Assembly (NCBI RefSeq): GCF_000718515.1
Contig: NZ_JNZS01000008.1
Span: 1-64,000 of the forward strand
Direction: 5' to 3'
Source of the DNA: Micromonospora parva
Lineage (GTDB): Bacteria; Actinomycetota; Actinomycetes; Mycobacteriales; Micromonosporaceae
DNA length: 64,000 nt
A program made the translations under genes and the position numbers. A model generated the notes under the pieces. It worked only from the letters and a program-made list of their open reading frames with translations, was not told where the DNA came from and searched no databases. Of this stretch, positions 1 through 8,373 are shown piece after piece. Positions within the stretch are counted from its first letter, which is position 1; every line of letters begins with the position of its first letter.

Positions 1-10
1 GGGCGGGGGG

Positions 11-1186
11 TTAGCGGGGGGTGCGGAGGGCGGCGGCTCGGCGGGCTCGGTCGACCGCCGCCGGGAGGGCCGCGATGAGGGCGTCGATGTCGGCCTGGGT
101 GCTCGTGTGGCCCAGCGTGAAGCGCAGCGAGGAGCGGGCGCGGTCGTCGTCGGCGCCCATCGCGAGCAGCACGTGCGAGGGCTGGGCCACCCCGGCGGAG
201 CAGGCCGAGCCCGTCGAGCAGGCGATGCCCTGCGCGTCGAGCAGCAGCAGCAGGGCGTCGCCCTCGCAGCCGGGGAAGGAGAAGTGCGCGTTGCCGGGCA
301 GCCGGTCGGCCGGATCGCCGTTGTAGATCACCTCGGGCACCGCCCGGCGGACCCGTTCGATCAGGTCGTCGCGGAGCGCGGCGACCCGGGCCGCGTACTC
401 CTGCTGGCCCTTCACCGCCGCCTCCACGGCGACGGCGAAGGCGACGATGCCGGCCGTGTCCAGCGTGCCGGAACGGATGTCGCGCTCCTGACCGCCGCCG
501 TGCAGCAGCGGCGTCGCCGGTACGTCCCGGGCGAGCAGGAGAGCACCCACGCCGGTCGGGCCGCCCAGCTTGTGGCCGGTGACGGTCAGCGCGGCGACCC
601 CGCTGGCGGCGAAGTCGACGGGCACCTGACCGACCGCCTGGATGGCGTCGGTGTGGAACGGCACACCGTACTCGGCGGCCACGGCGGCCAGCTCGGTCAC
701 CGGCTGGACCGTGCCCACCTCGTTGTTCGCCCACATGGCGGTGACCACGGCGACGCGGTCGGCGTACGCGGCCAGCTCGGCGCGCAGGGTCTCCGGGTGC
801 AGTCGCCCGGCGTCGTCCACCGGCAGCAGGCCGACCTCGGCGCCCTCGTGCTCGACCATCCAGTCGACCGCGTCCAGCACGGCGTGGTGCTCGACGGCGC
901 TGGAGACCACTCGGCGACGGTCCGGGGAGGCGTCCCGGCGGGCCCAGAAGATGCCCTTGACCGCCAGGTTGTCGCTCTCCGTCCCGCCACCCGTGAAGAT
1001 CACTTCGGACGGCCGGGCACCGAGAACGGCGGCGACCCGCTCGCGGGACTCCTCGACCCGGCGGCGGGCACGGCGACCCGCCGCGTGCAGGGAGGACGCG
1101 TTGCCGACCTCGCGGGCGGTGGCGACGTACGCCTCCAGTGCCTCGTCGAGCATCGGAGTCGTCGCCGCGTGATCCAGGTATGCCAT
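11..1186 (-). CDS. Cysteine desulfurase (IscS/NifS class)
   Basis: PLP enzyme that removes sulfur from L-cysteine, giving alanine and an enzyme-bound persulfide for Fe-S cluster or thio-tRNA synthesis in the cytoplasm. From ATG 1186 the product is 391 residues and opens with the family's usual [11 protein letters not shown]; a GTG lies one codon upstream. The PLP-lysine motif [12 protein letters not shown] (Lys near 206) and the SACSAG loop with the catalytic Cys (near 329) are intact, and the length is normal. The gene reads toward the left edge, where a partner such as a tRNA thiolase could lie but cannot be seen. A strong terminator separates it from the sortase operon upstream. IscS versus NifS naming cannot be settled from sequence alone. 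Confidence 0.93.
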   Translation of the reverse strand: MAYLDHAATTPMLDEALEAYVATAREVGNASSLHAAGRRARRRVEESRERVAAVLGARPSEVIFTGGGTESDNLAVKGIFWARRDASPDRRRVVSSAVEHHAVLDAVDWMVEHEGAEVGLLPVDDAGRLHPETLRAELAAYADRVAVVTAMWANNEVGTVQPVTELAAVAAEYGVPFHTDAIQAVGQVPVDFAASGVAALTVTGHKLGGPTGVGALLLARDVPATPLLHGGGQERDIRSGTLDTAGIVAFAVAVEAAVKGQQEYAARVAALRDDLIERVRRAVPEVIYNGDPADRLPGNAHFSFPGCEGDALLLLLDAQGIACSTGSACSAGVAQPSHVLLAMGADDDRARSSLRFTLGHTSTQADIDALIAALPAAVDRARRAAALRTPR

Positions 1187-1246
1187 CACCGTTCAGCCTA
1201 CGGCCGTGTGGTCGGGACGCGGAGGCCGGAGGGGCCTCCCGCGCAA

Positions 1247-1276
1247 CGGCCGGGGTGGGGATCCCCACCCCGGCCG
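1247..1276 (-). terminator. Perfect 30-bp palindrome, terminator of the sortase operon
   Basis: Arms starting CGGCCGGGGTGGGG meet at GATC with no mismatch. It lies 18 bp beyond the sortase stop. There is no T-run, as is common for actinomycete terminators. It could also act as a processing or stabilising hairpin. Confidence 0.7.
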
Positions 1277-1293
1277 GTCGCCTGCGTACCCGC

Positions 1294-1953
1294 TCAGGCG
1301 GGCACCGCGGTGACGACGATGTTGTCGCGGTACTTGCGGGCCTTGGCGTCGAACGGCCCACCGCAGGTGATCAGGGTCAGCCGCGGCTTGCCGTCCCGGG
1401 CGAAGTAGCGGTCCAACGGAATCTTGGTCTTGTCGTACTCCTCCCGGGCCACGACCCGGTACTCACGGGCCTTGCCGTCGCTGCCGGTCGCGGTCAGGGT
1501 GTCGCCCTGGTCGAGCTCCCGCAGCCGGAAGAACGCGCCCTTGCCCTGCTGGGCGCTGTCCACGTGACCGGCGATGACGATCGAGCCGGCGTCCGCCTCC
1601 AGGCCGGGGCCGTACCGGTACCAGCCGATCTCGTCGACGCTCGGCGGCACCTCGAACTCGTTGGTCCGCTTGTTGATGCCCACCGCGTTGATCGTGGCCT
1701 TGACGTCGATCGCCGGGATGGCCAGCCGGACCGGCTTGACGGTCTCCGCCCCGGCCGGCAGCTCCCCGGTGGTCACCGGGACCGAAGGGCCCTCGGTCCC
1801 GGCGGCCGACGGGGTGGCGGTGGCGAGCTGGGCCGCCTCGTCGGCGCCCACGTCCTCGGCCGGCTGGGAGCCGCACGCCACCAGGGTGGCGACGGTGAGC
1901 GCGGCAACGCCGGCGGCCAGGGCCGCCAGCGCGCCGCGGTTGCGCACCGTCAC
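1294..1953 (-). CDS. Class F-type sortase with lipoprotein-like signal
   Basis: Cell-surface transpeptidase of the sortase family. From GTG 1953 the protein has 219 residues. The N-terminus has a hydrophobic stretch ending in the lipobox-like LVAC (Cys near 27), then a low-complexity linker and the sortase beta-barrel from about residue 72. The catalytic triad is visible: His near 130 in IVIAGHVDS, Cys near 197 in TLITCGG and Arg near 209 in KYRDN. The start is chosen because GTG 1953 overlaps the stop of the upstream DUF4397 gene as GTGA, implying translational coupling. The natural inference is that it processes its neighbour, but no LPXTG-like motif is obvious there. Class assignment (F/E) is from overall resemblance. 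Confidence 0.88.
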   Translation of the reverse strand: MTVRNRGALAALAAGVAALTVATLVACGSQPAEDVGADEAAQLATATPSAAGTEGPSVPVTTGELPAGAETVKPVRLAIPAIDVKATINAVGINKRTNEFEVPPSVDEIGWYRYGPGLEADAGSIVIAGHVDSAQQGKGAFFRLRELDQGDTLTATGSDGKAREYRVVAREEYDKTKIPLDRYFARDGKPRLTLITCGGPFDAKARKYRDNIVVTAVPA

Positions 1954-2780
1954 TTGCGGCCGGTCCGCGCGGTGGCCATCCGCACCCCACCACCGAGCAG
2001 CAGGAGTACGCCGGCACCGGTCAGCGCGTACCACCAGGTGTTCACGCCGGTGCCGGCCTGGCCACCGTCACCGCTGGGCACGCCGCCCGGGGAGGAGTGC
2101 AGACCGGTGATGGTCTGCGCCACCACGTCGAGGGTCTTGCCCTCGGCGGAGCCGATCGCGTAGACGATCGTGGCGGTGCCCTCCTTGAGGTTGAGGTCGG
2201 CCGGGCCGATGGCCACGGTGTCGGTGCCGGCCAGCACCACGTCCGCCTTCACGTTGCCCGCGTCGACGTCGCCCTTGGCCTCGTTCGGGTTGGTGAGGTC
2301 CTCGAAGACCGGGGTGCCACCGGCGCGGACGTCGACCGCCGGGGCGGCGGCGGTGTGCCGGACGATCAGCCGGGCCTTGCCGGCGTCGACCTTCGAGACG
2401 TCGTTCACGAACGGGGTGATCTTCGGCTGGCCGGCGGCGTCGAGGTGCGCGGCGATGCTGATGTTCGCCCCGCCCGGCACCGCGGCGTTGTCGACCTTGA
2501 GGATCGCGCTGCCGATCGGCTCGCCCGGCTTGGTGAGCGCGATGTCGTAGTCGCCCTCCTCCAGGTTCAGCGGGCCGGCGACGTCGCCGGGCTTGAAGTT
2601 GTCGAGCGTCTTCTCGCCGTTGACGTAGACGTCGACGGGGGTGTCCGGGATGCCGTGCACGACGGAGACCTTCGACGTGGCGGCGTACGCGGGGGTGGCG
2701 GTGAACGCGCCGACGCCGGCGAAGGCCAGCGCGGCGACGGCGCCGCCCGCGGCGACCCGACGGAAGTACGAGAGCTGCAT
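1950..2780 (-). CDS. DUF4397 secreted surface protein with C-terminal membrane helix
   Basis: A 276-residue exported protein. A signal peptide covers residues 1-33 (charged start, hydrophobic core, cleavage near AYA-ATS). Residues about 36-230 form DUF4397-type beta domains (VSVVHGIPDTPVDVYVNG is typical). A Gly/Ser-rich stalk follows, then one membrane helix (TGAGVLLLLGGGVRM) and a short basic tail TARTGRK. This signal-stalk-helix-basic tail layout is that of a cell-wall sorting substrate, but the expected pentapeptide before the helix is absent or divergent (GGQAGTGVNTWW). AGGAGG lies before ATG 2780. It is the first gene of a two-gene operon with the sortase and is divergent from the sigma factor gene, with which it shares promoter-like sequence. 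DUF4397 function is unknown. Confidence 0.85.
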   Translation of the reverse strand: MQLSYFRRVAAGGAVAALAFAGVGAFTATPAYAATSKVSVVHGIPDTPVDVYVNGEKTLDNFKPGDVAGPLNLEEGDYDIALTKPGEPIGSAILKVDNAAVPGGANISIAAHLDAAGQPKITPFVNDVSKVDAGKARLIVRHTAAAPAVDVRAGGTPVFEDLTNPNEAKGDVDAGNVKADVVLAGTDTVAIGPADLNLKEGTATIVYAIGSAEGKTLDVVAQTITGLHSSPGGVPSGDGGQAGTGVNTWWYALTGAGVLLLLGGGVRMATARTGRK

Positions 2781-2833
2781 GTCTGCCTCCTGGTGATTAC
2801 TGCTGATTCGTCAGGCCTGGCTTGCAGAACGGG

Positions 2834-2861
2834 TTACGCCGGCTCCGCGACGGACGGATGC
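2834..2861 (-). promoter_or_regulatory. Putative ECF-type promoter for DUF4397-sortase operon
   Basis: On the minus strand GCATCCGT (2861-2854) is followed after 14 nt by GCGTAA (2839-2834). The same block with the same spacing occurs in the opposite direction ahead of the sigma gene. It loosely resembles the mycobacterial SigK promoter (CCATCC ... CCGAAT). The leader to ATG 2780 would be about 45-50 nt. Confidence 0.45.
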
Positions 2862-2895
2862 GCCCCGGACGAACTTTTCTTTTCCGGCGTCACCC

Positions 2896-2923
2896 GCATC
2901 CGTTTCCGGGTCGGGGGACGAAG
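2896..2923 (+). promoter_or_regulatory. Putative autoregulated ECF-type promoter for sigma/anti-sigma operon
   Basis: GCATCCGT (2896-2903), 14 nt, then ACGAAG (2918-2923). The minus-35-like octamer is identical to that of the divergent promoter. This suggests that one ECF sigma factor reads both directions. Confidence 0.45.
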
Positions 2924-3010
2924 AGCAGGTGAGATGACATCGACCGGGAAAGTGGGGCGGGGGCTGTGGCGGCTACAGTCGGGTATGCCCCATCGAAGGC
3001 GAGCCGCCTG

Positions 3011-3613
3011 ATGACGGCGCCACCCGAGAATCCAGACCCCCCGGTGGACGACACAGCCCTCCGGTTCCGTGCTGGCGACGAGGCGGCGCTGCGCGAGGCC
3101 TACGACCGTTATGGCCGTGCCGTGCTGCACCTGGCCACCACCATGCTGGCCAACCGCGCCGACGCCGAGGACGTGACCCAGGCGACTTTCGTCGCCGCCT
3201 GGCTGGGAAGGGACACCTTCGATCCCGCCAAGGGGTCGCTGATCGGCTGGCTGCTCGGCATCGGCCGGCGCAAGGTGATCGACCGGATGCGAGCCTCGGC
3301 CCGGGAGACGCGGGTCGTGGAGACGGTTCGGCAGCTGCCCGAGCCGGCGCAGGCCGGCCCGGACCCGGACCGGGTGGTGGACCGGCTGGTCATCGCCGAC
3401 GAGCTGGCCCAACTTCCGGACGACCAACGACGCATGCTGGAGTTGGCGTTCTACGACGACCTGACACACCAGCAGATAGCGGCGATGACAGGTGTGCCGT
3501 TGGGCACCGTGAAGAGTCACATCCGACGCGGTATGGCGAGCTTGAAACGCAGATGGGAGGTGGACGGTGCAGCACCTGGACCACGACCGGCTGGTCTTTC
3601 TGGCGCTCGGTGA
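3011..3613 (+). CDS. ECF RNA polymerase sigma factor, SigK-like
   Basis: Sigma-70 family ECF factor of 200 residues from ATG 3011 (an in-frame extension to 2966 is less likely). Region 2 is seen at about residues 25-95 (VLHLATTMLANRADAEDVTQ and the conserved IGWLLGIGRRKVIDRM). Region 4 is at about 130-185, with a clear helix-turn-helix (DLTHQQIAAMTGVPLGTVKS). Its last 46 bases overlap the anti-sigma gene in another frame, so the pair is translationally coupled. The C-terminal GAAPGPRPAGLSGAR tail lies in the overlap. The partner type (RskA-like) and gene order point to the SigK/SigL group. Likely target: the divergent surface-protein/sortase operon, by inference from the shared promoter motif. 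Confidence 0.9.
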   Translation: MTAPPENPDPPVDDTALRFRAGDEAALREAYDRYGRAVLHLATTMLANRADAEDVTQATFVAAWLGRDTFDPAKGSLIGWLLGIGRRKVIDRMRASARETRVVETVRQLPEPAQAGPDPDRVVDRLVIADELAQLPDDQRRMLELAFYDDLTHQQIAAMTGVPLGTVKSHIRRGMASLKRRWEVDGAAPGPRPAGLSGAR

Positions 3614-4364
3614 GAGCGAGGCGGACAACGGCGAGAGCACCCACCTCGGCAGCTGCGCGCACTGCCGGCGGGAGATGGAGACGCTTCAGCAGGTTGCCGG
3701 CCTCGGCGCGGAGACGCAGGGTCTCGGCGACCTGCCCGACCCACCGGAGCACATCTGGCAGGGCATCGTTGCGGAGGTCAGAGCGGCGGAGACACTGCCG
3801 TCGCTCACCGACTCCCGGCGCCAGCACGTGCTGCCCGAGCAGCCGAACGGCACGACGGCCGAGCCGAGCACCGCCACCGTCACCCGCCTGGCTCCGACCG
3901 ACCGGCCCCGCCGGGGCCGCGGCTGGTCCCGTTGGGCGTCGGTAGCGGTGACCGCTGTCGCCGCCGCGGCGGTGGGTGTGGTGGGCACGGCCTCCGTGCT
4001 GCGCCCGGACGACCCGGCTCCGACCCCGCCGCAGGCGGTGGTGGCGAGCGCGCCGCTGGCGGCGTACGGGGCGACGCCCCCGGCGGCCACTGGTGACGCG
4101 CGGGTTCTCCAGGACGGCCAACTACATCTGCATGTGGCGAATCTCCCGAGCGTCCCGGGGTACTACGAGGTTTGGCTCATCAATCCGACGACGATGGAGA
4201 TGTTCTCGGTCGGCACCCTGGGGGGCGGCTCGGATGCGTTGCTTCCCCTGCCGCCGAATGTCGACCTCAAGAGCTACTCGGTGGTCGACGTCTCCGCCGA
4301 GCAGTACGACAACAACACCCGCCACTCCGGCGACAGCCTGTTGAGGGGCACCCTGACGGGCTGA
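3567..4364 (+). CDS. RskA-family anti-sigma factor
   Basis: Single-pass membrane anti-sigma factor of 265 residues from GTG 3567. The N-terminal zinc-binding anti-sigma motif HxxxCxxC is intact (His26, Cys30, Cys33 in HLGSCAHC). A membrane helix covers about residues 122-144 (WASVAVTAVAAAAVGVVGTA). The extracytoplasmic part ends in the typical RskA domain (LQDGQLHLHVANLP, YYEVWLINP, GTLGGGS). In this family the N-terminal domain sequesters the partner sigma factor and regulated intramembrane proteolysis releases it. The 46-bp overlap with the sigma gene fits stoichiometric expression. Two strong hairpins follow. Confidence 0.92.
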   Translation: MQHLDHDRLVFLALGESEADNGESTHLGSCAHCRREMETLQQVAGLGAETQGLGDLPDPPEHIWQGIVAEVRAAETLPSLTDSRRQHVLPEQPNGTTAEPSTATVTRLAPTDRPRRGRGWSRWASVAVTAVAAAAVGVVGTASVLRPDDPAPTPPQAVVASAPLAAYGATPPAATGDARVLQDGQLHLHVANLPSVPGYYEVWLINPTTMEMFSVGTLGGGSDALLPLPPNVDLKSYSVVDVSAEQYDNNTRHSGDSLLRGTLTG

Positions 4365-4399
4365 TCGGTGGGCCGGCTCAGCTCCCCGGCCCGCCGATC
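4363..4399 (+). terminator. Hairpin terminator after anti-sigma gene
   Basis: GATCGGTGGGCCGG pairs with CCGGCCCGCCGATC (one G-U) around a 9-nt loop, beginning at the stop codon. Confidence 0.65.
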
Positions 4400-4413
4400 A
4401 GCTCCCCACACGG

Positions 4414-4445
4414 CAGTGGCCGCCCGTTCGCACGGGCGGCCACTG
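4414..4445. terminator. Perfect 14-bp stem terminator between convergent genes
   Basis: CAGTGGCCGCCCGT, loop TCGC, then the exact complement. It sits 15 bp from the etfA stop and probably terminates both directions. Confidence 0.8.
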
Positions 4446-4459
4446 CTGTTGTCGCTGAG

Positions 4460-5419
4460 TTACTTGCGCTTGCGGATCTCCTCCGCGGCCTGCGGGACGA
4501 TCTTGAACAGGTCGCCCACCACACCGAAGTCGGCCAGCTCGAAGATCGGTGCCTCGCCGTCCTTGTTGACAGCGACGATGGTCTTCGAGGTCTGCATGCC
4601 GGCCCGGTGCTGGATGGCGCCGGAGATGCCGAGGGCGATGTAGAGCTGCGGGGAGACCGTCTTGCCGGTCTGGCCCACCTGGAACTGGTGCGGGTAGAAG
4701 CCGGAGTCGACGGCCGCCCGGGACGCGCCGACCGCGCCACCGAGCAGGTCGGCAAGCTCCTCGACCAGCTTGAAGTTGTCGGCGTTGCCGACGCCCCGGC
4801 CGCCGGAGACGACCACGCCGGCCTCGGTCAGCTCGGGGCGGGAGCCCTTCTGCTCGGCGACCCGCTCGACGACGGTGGCCAGCTTGTCGGTGTCGGTGAC
4901 CGACACGCTGAGCTGCTCGATCGCCGGAGTGGCCGCCGCCGGGGCGGGGGTGACCGAGTTGGGCCGGACGGTGACCAGCGGCAGGCCCTTGGTGACCTTG
5001 GACTTGACGATGGTGGAGCCGGCGAAGGCGATCTGCGTCGCGGTGCCGTCGGCGTCCAGGCCGACCACGTCGGTCAGGATGCCGTTGTCGAGCTTGACGG
5101 CGAGCCGGGCGGCGATCTCCTTGCCCTCCTGGGCGGAGGCCAGCAGAACGGCGGCCGGTTGCACCCGCTTGACCAGCTCGGCCAGCACCGTCGCCTTGGG
5201 GGCCACCAGGTAGCCGTCGATCTCGTCACCCTCGGCGGCGTAGATCTTCTCCGCGCCGTACTCGCCCAGCTTGCCGCTCAGCGCCTCGGCGGCGCCGGCG
5301 CCGCCGAGCACCACGGCGCTCGGGGTGCCCAGCTCACGCGCGAGGGTGAGCATTTCCAGGGTGACCTTCTTGACGCCGAATTCCTTGGTGGCTTCGACGA
5401 CGACGAGAACCTCAGACAT
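4460..5419 (-). CDS. etfA: Electron transfer flavoprotein subunit alpha
   Basis: FAD-binding alpha subunit (319 residues, normal length) of the EtfAB heterodimer, which passes electrons from acyl-CoA and other dehydrogenases to the respiratory chain. The N-terminus [20 protein letters not shown] is typical. The C-terminal FAD domain has the signatures [37 protein letters not shown] and [19 protein letters not shown]. It lies 15 bp downstream of etfB in an evident two-gene operon. A G-rich ribosome-binding site (GAGGGGGG) precedes ATG 5419. The pair fits beta-oxidation together with an enoyl-CoA hydratase elsewhere in the window, although not in one operon. Confidence 0.95.
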   Translation of the reverse strand: MSEVLVVVEATKEFGVKKVTLEMLTLARELGTPSAVVLGGAGAAEALSGKLGEYGAEKIYAAEGDEIDGYLVAPKATVLAELVKRVQPAAVLLASAQEGKEIAARLAVKLDNGILTDVVGLDADGTATQIAFAGSTIVKSKVTKGLPLVTVRPNSVTPAPAAATPAIEQLSVSVTDTDKLATVVERVAEQKGSRPELTEAGVVVSGGRGVGNADNFKLVEELADLLGGAVGASRAAVDSGFYPHQFQVGQTGKTVSPQLYIALGISGAIQHRAGMQTSKTIVAVNKDGEAPIFELADFGVVGDLFKIVPQAAEEIRKRK

Positions 5420-5434
5420 GTCAGAACCCCCCTC

Positions 5435-6214
5435 TCACACGAACTTCTCGGTGGCGAGGAACTCGACCAGCTTGACGCCGCCCTCGCCCTCATCAGTGAT
5501 CTTCGCGCCGCCGGAGCGCGGGGGGCGCTTGCTGTGCTCGACGACGGCACTGGTGGCGCCGTCGAAGCCCACCTCGTCGGCGGCAACCCCGAGGTCGGCC
5601 AGCGAGAGCGTCTGCACCGGCTTCTTCTTGGCGGCCATGATGCCCTTGAAGGACGGGTAGCGCGGCTCGTTGATGGTGTCCCAGACGGAGACCACGGCCG
5701 GGGTGGAGGCGGTGACCACCTCGTAGCCCTCCTCGGTCTGCCGCTCGACGGTCAGCGTCGCGCCGTCGACGGTGAGCTTGCGGGCACCGGTGAGCGCCGC
5801 GACACCCAGCCGCTCGGCGATCATGTGCGGCATGACCTGGACCCGACCGTCGGTGGACTCGGCACCGCAGATGACCAGGTCGGCGCCGAGCTGACCGAGC
5901 GCGGCGGCGAGCACCTTCGAGGTGGCGACGGCGCACGAGCCGTGCAGGGCGTCGTCCAGCACGTGCACGGCCTTGTCCGGGCCCATGGAGAGCGCCTTGC
6001 GGATCGACTCGGTCGCCCGGTCCGGACCCATGGTCAGGATGGTGACCTCGCCGCCGTGCGCCTCCTTGATCTTCAGCGCCTCCTCGATGGCGTACTCGTC
6101 CATCTCGTTGATCACGTTGTTCGCCGAACCGCGGTCGACGGTGTTGTCGTCATTGCGCAGGTTGCGGTCCGCGCCCGAATCAGGCACCTGCTTGACGAGT
6201 ACGACGATGTTCAT
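5435..6214 (-). CDS. etfB: Electron transfer flavoprotein subunit beta
   Basis: AMP-binding beta subunit of the electron transfer flavoprotein, 259 residues. ATG 6214 is chosen because it gives the canonical MNIVVLVKQVPDSGADRNLR and follows an AGGAGGG site; the open frame extends about 40 codons further without family similarity. Recognisable are ALKIKEAHGGEVTILTMGP, the AMP-binding segment DLVICGAESTDG and the C-terminal recognition loop region around NEPRYPSFKGIMAAKKKPV. It is the first gene of the etfBA operon. The roughly 190 bp upstream should hold the promoter; no clear consensus is claimed. Confidence 0.95.
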   Translation of the reverse strand: MNIVVLVKQVPDSGADRNLRNDDNTVDRGSANNVINEMDEYAIEEALKIKEAHGGEVTILTMGPDRATESIRKALSMGPDKAVHVLDDALHGSCAVATSKVLAAALGQLGADLVICGAESTDGRVQVMPHMIAERLGVAALTGARKLTVDGATLTVERQTEEGYEVVTASTPAVVSVWDTINEPRYPSFKGIMAAKKKPVQTLSLADLGVAADEVGFDGATSAVVEHSKRPPRSGGAKITDEGEGGVKLVEFLATEKFV

Positions 6215-6401
6215 CGCGCTTCGACGACCCTCCTGTGTGGTGTTGCGATTCGCTCGCCCGGTCTGGGGCGCAGCGTCGCGCGTCGGTCGACGCCAGGTCA
6301 ACCGAGGGCGGCTGTGCAGTTGCCCACGGCGCAATGTTACCTGCCAGTAGGTTGTGCCCCCGCAGCACTCAGGGTGACACAGCTCACCGACCGGCCGGCG
6401 A

Positions 6402-6809
6402 TCAGGCTGGCTCGGCCAACGCGGCCCGGATCTGGTCGATGGCCGCCGCCTCGGTGGGCGCCACCCCGTCGTGCGCCCGGGCCACCCGATCCGCCGCGGC
6501 CAACACCAGCGCCCGGTACGCGTCCACGTCCTGCGGGGACTTGTCGCGCAGAATCCGCACCGCCCGCCCCAGCGCCGGCAGCACCACCGACTCGATCTCC
6601 AGCTGCGAGTCCCGGGGAAGTCGCGGCAACGGGCCGGTGGTCAGCGCCTCCTTGACAGTCCCACTGGCGTCGGCCAGCGCGCCGGACGCGGCGATGCTCT
6701 CCCGGATCACCCCCACGACACCGGGATCGGCGTTGGAGACCAGGAAGACGGCGCCGAAGGCACCGGTCTTGAGGGTCAGCCGCTCCTCGTCCGTCAACCG
6801 CTGCTCCAT
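6402..6809 (-). CDS. Conserved hypothetical protein downstream of GNAT gene
   Basis: A 135-residue, mostly helical, cytoplasmic protein from ATG 6809; it has no signal peptide or membrane segment. The start sits 2 nt after the stop of the acetyltransferase gene, so the two are almost certainly cotranscribed. The sequence (MEQRLTDEERLTLKTGAFGA ... LPALGRAVRILRDKSPQDVD) has no family I can name with confidence. Codon use is typical of the window, so it is a real gene rather than a shadow. A structural or adaptor role to the neighbouring GNAT enzyme is possible but unsupported. Confidence 0.75.
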   Translation of the reverse strand: MEQRLTDEERLTLKTGAFGAVFLVSNADPGVVGVIRESIAASGALADASGTVKEALTTGPLPRLPRDSQLEIESVVLPALGRAVRILRDKSPQDVDAYRALVLAAADRVARAHDGVAPTEAAAIDQIRAALAEPA

Positions 6810-6811
6810 GA

Positions 6812-7609
6812 TCACGGAGTGTAGACGTACGGGGTGGTGGTGGTGACCGGGACGAGGCCGAGCCGCTGGAGGATCGGCCGGCTGTCCTCGGAACAGTCGA
6901 CCTGCATGAGCGTCCGGCCCCGCTGCTCGGCGAGCCGCGCCCGGTAGTTGACCAGCGCCCGGTAGATGCCCTTGCGCCGCCACTGCGGCAGTGTCGAGCC
7001 ACCCCACAGCGTGGCGAAACCGGTGTTCGTCGGGAACCGCACCCAACCGGCGCTCACCACCGTCTCGTCCGCCTCGGCCACCACCACGGTGATCGAGTTC
7101 GGGTCGGCGTCGATCTCCTTGGCCAGCCCCCACACCAGGTGTGAGCGGTCCGCCTGCCAGACCTCCTCTTCCATGGCGGCGATCCGCTCCAGGTCCTCCC
7201 GGTCGGTCACCTCACGCAGGCGTACCCCCTCGGGAACGACAGGAAGCGCGGCGGCCAGCGGCGCGACCGGACCGACCACGACGGTCTCCCGGTCCTCCGG
7301 CACGAAGCCGGCGGCGCGCAGGCGGTCGGGCAGGTCCGCCGGTTCGTCGTGCTCGTTGAGTTTCCACTCGACCGACTGGCCGCGCTCACGGAACAGCCGC
7401 ACCTGCCGGGAGATCAGCTCGTCCAACGCGTCGCCGGTCAACCCGCCCAGGTCGCGGTAGGTGAGGAAGCCACCGGCGTCGAGCCCGATGATCCGGACCA
7501 ACGGCCCGTCCCGCTCCACCGTCACCCCGGCCGGAACCGGGTCGGGGATCTCCGGGCGGAGCTGGTTGTCGTAGGCGTCGCGCAGGGTCTGTACGTCGAG
7601 ATCAGTCAC
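6812..7609 (-). CDS. GNAT-family N-acetyltransferase
   Basis: A 265-residue protein whose C-terminal half (about 130-265) is a GNAT fold. The acetyl-CoA loop appears as LPQWRRKGIYRALVNYRARL (Q/RxxGxG/A-like), followed by a beta strand with LMQVDCSEDSRPILQRLG and the tyrosine-containing end TTTPYVYTP. The N-terminal half may be a degenerate second GNAT repeat. It starts with GTG 7609 and is divergent from the DUF202 pair, 42 bp away. The substrate cannot be predicted. It is followed 2 nt later by a small hypothetical gene in the same operon. Confidence 0.85.
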   Translation of the reverse strand: MTDLDVQTLRDAYDNQLRPEIPDPVPAGVTVERDGPLVRIIGLDAGGFLTYRDLGGLTGDALDELISRQVRLFRERGQSVEWKLNEHDEPADLPDRLRAAGFVPEDRETVVVGPVAPLAAALPVVPEGVRLREVTDREDLERIAAMEEEVWQADRSHLVWGLAKEIDADPNSITVVVAEADETVVSAGWVRFPTNTGFATLWGGSTLPQWRRKGIYRALVNYRARLAEQRGRTLMQVDCSEDSRPILQRLGLVPVTTTTPYVYTP

Positions 7610-7651
7610 CGACCCAGGCTAAGCCGGTTGGGAAGCGGATATTCTCCCACT

Positions 7652-8044
7652 GTGTGGGAGGTGATCAGGCGCTGGTTCGACCCGGCCGAGCTGGGCTCGG
7701 TCGGCGAGACGCCCGACTACCGCTTCTCACTGGCCAATGAACGGACGTTCCTCGCCTGGCTGCGCACCGGGTTGGCGCTGGTCGGTGGCGGGTTGGCCGC
7801 CGCCCAGTTCCTGCCCACCCTGCCGATGAGCCACCTGCGCGAGGTGATCGCGGTGGCGTTGCTGCTGCTCGGCGCGGCGGTCGCGATCCGCGCGGTGGAC
7901 CACTGGGCGCGTACCGAACGGGCCATCCGGCTCGGTGAGGAACTGCCCGCGTCCCGGTTCCCCGCCATCCTGGCCCTCGCCGTCGGCGGCGGCGCGTTAC
8001 TGCTGGTGGTCGCCGTCCTGATGCGGGCGGTCGGCGGTCGGTGA
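7652..8044 (+). CDS. YidH/DUF202 family membrane protein
   Basis: A 130-residue inner-membrane protein with three hydrophobic helices (near residues 28-48, 58-78 and 100-125). The DUF202 hallmark is clear: RFSLANERTFLAWLRTGLAL. The start is GTG 7652; the open frame continues upstream but without family similarity and into the divergent gene. It overlaps the next gene by 4 nt (GTGA). The function of this family is unknown. Confidence 0.85.
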   Translation: MWEVIRRWFDPAELGSVGETPDYRFSLANERTFLAWLRTGLALVGGGLAAAQFLPTLPMSHLREVIAVALLLLGAAVAIRAVDHWARTERAIRLGEELPASRFPAILALAVGGGALLLVVAVLMRAVGGR

Positions 8045-8346
8045 GCACCGGACGCGACCCGGGGCTGCAACCGGAGCGGACCCGGCTGGCCTGGCGGCGG
8101 ACCCTGCTCACTGTGACGGTGGTGACCGCGCTCGCCGTCCGGCTGGCGTCGACCGGCGACCCGACCGGCGCGGTGCTCGCTGGCGGGACCGTGCTGGTGT
8201 GGGGTGCTCTGCTGGTGCTCTGCTGGCGCCGCGGCACCGGCACCGGTCCGACCCGCACCGGCGGCCGGACACTTCCCCTGGTCACGGCGGGCACAGTGGT
8301 GCTCGCGTTACTGGGAGTGCTGCTGGTGCTGCGCGGACTGTGGTGA
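8041..8346 (+). CDS. DUF202 family membrane protein
   Basis: A 101-residue three-helix membrane protein paired with the preceding YidH-like gene through a GTGA overlap, a common arrangement for these two proteins. The DUF202 signature is LQPERTRLAWRRTLLT near the N-terminus. Helices lie near 27-42, 47-62 and 78-98. The coupling implies a two-subunit membrane complex (inference); no biochemical role is established. Confidence 0.85.
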   Translation: MSTGRDPGLQPERTRLAWRRTLLTVTVVTALAVRLASTGDPTGAVLAGGTVLVWGALLVLCWRRGTGTGPTRTGGRTLPLVTAGTVVLALLGVLLVLRGLW

Positions 8347-8373
8347 CGGGATCCGGTGAGCCATGATGGGTGC

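Noticed and set aside
4172..6655. An 827-codon open frame on the plus strand across the etfBA operon.
   Set aside because: It is antisense to two clearly conserved genes; its low-complexity Arg/Gly/Asp composition is the usual shadow in very GC-rich DNA.
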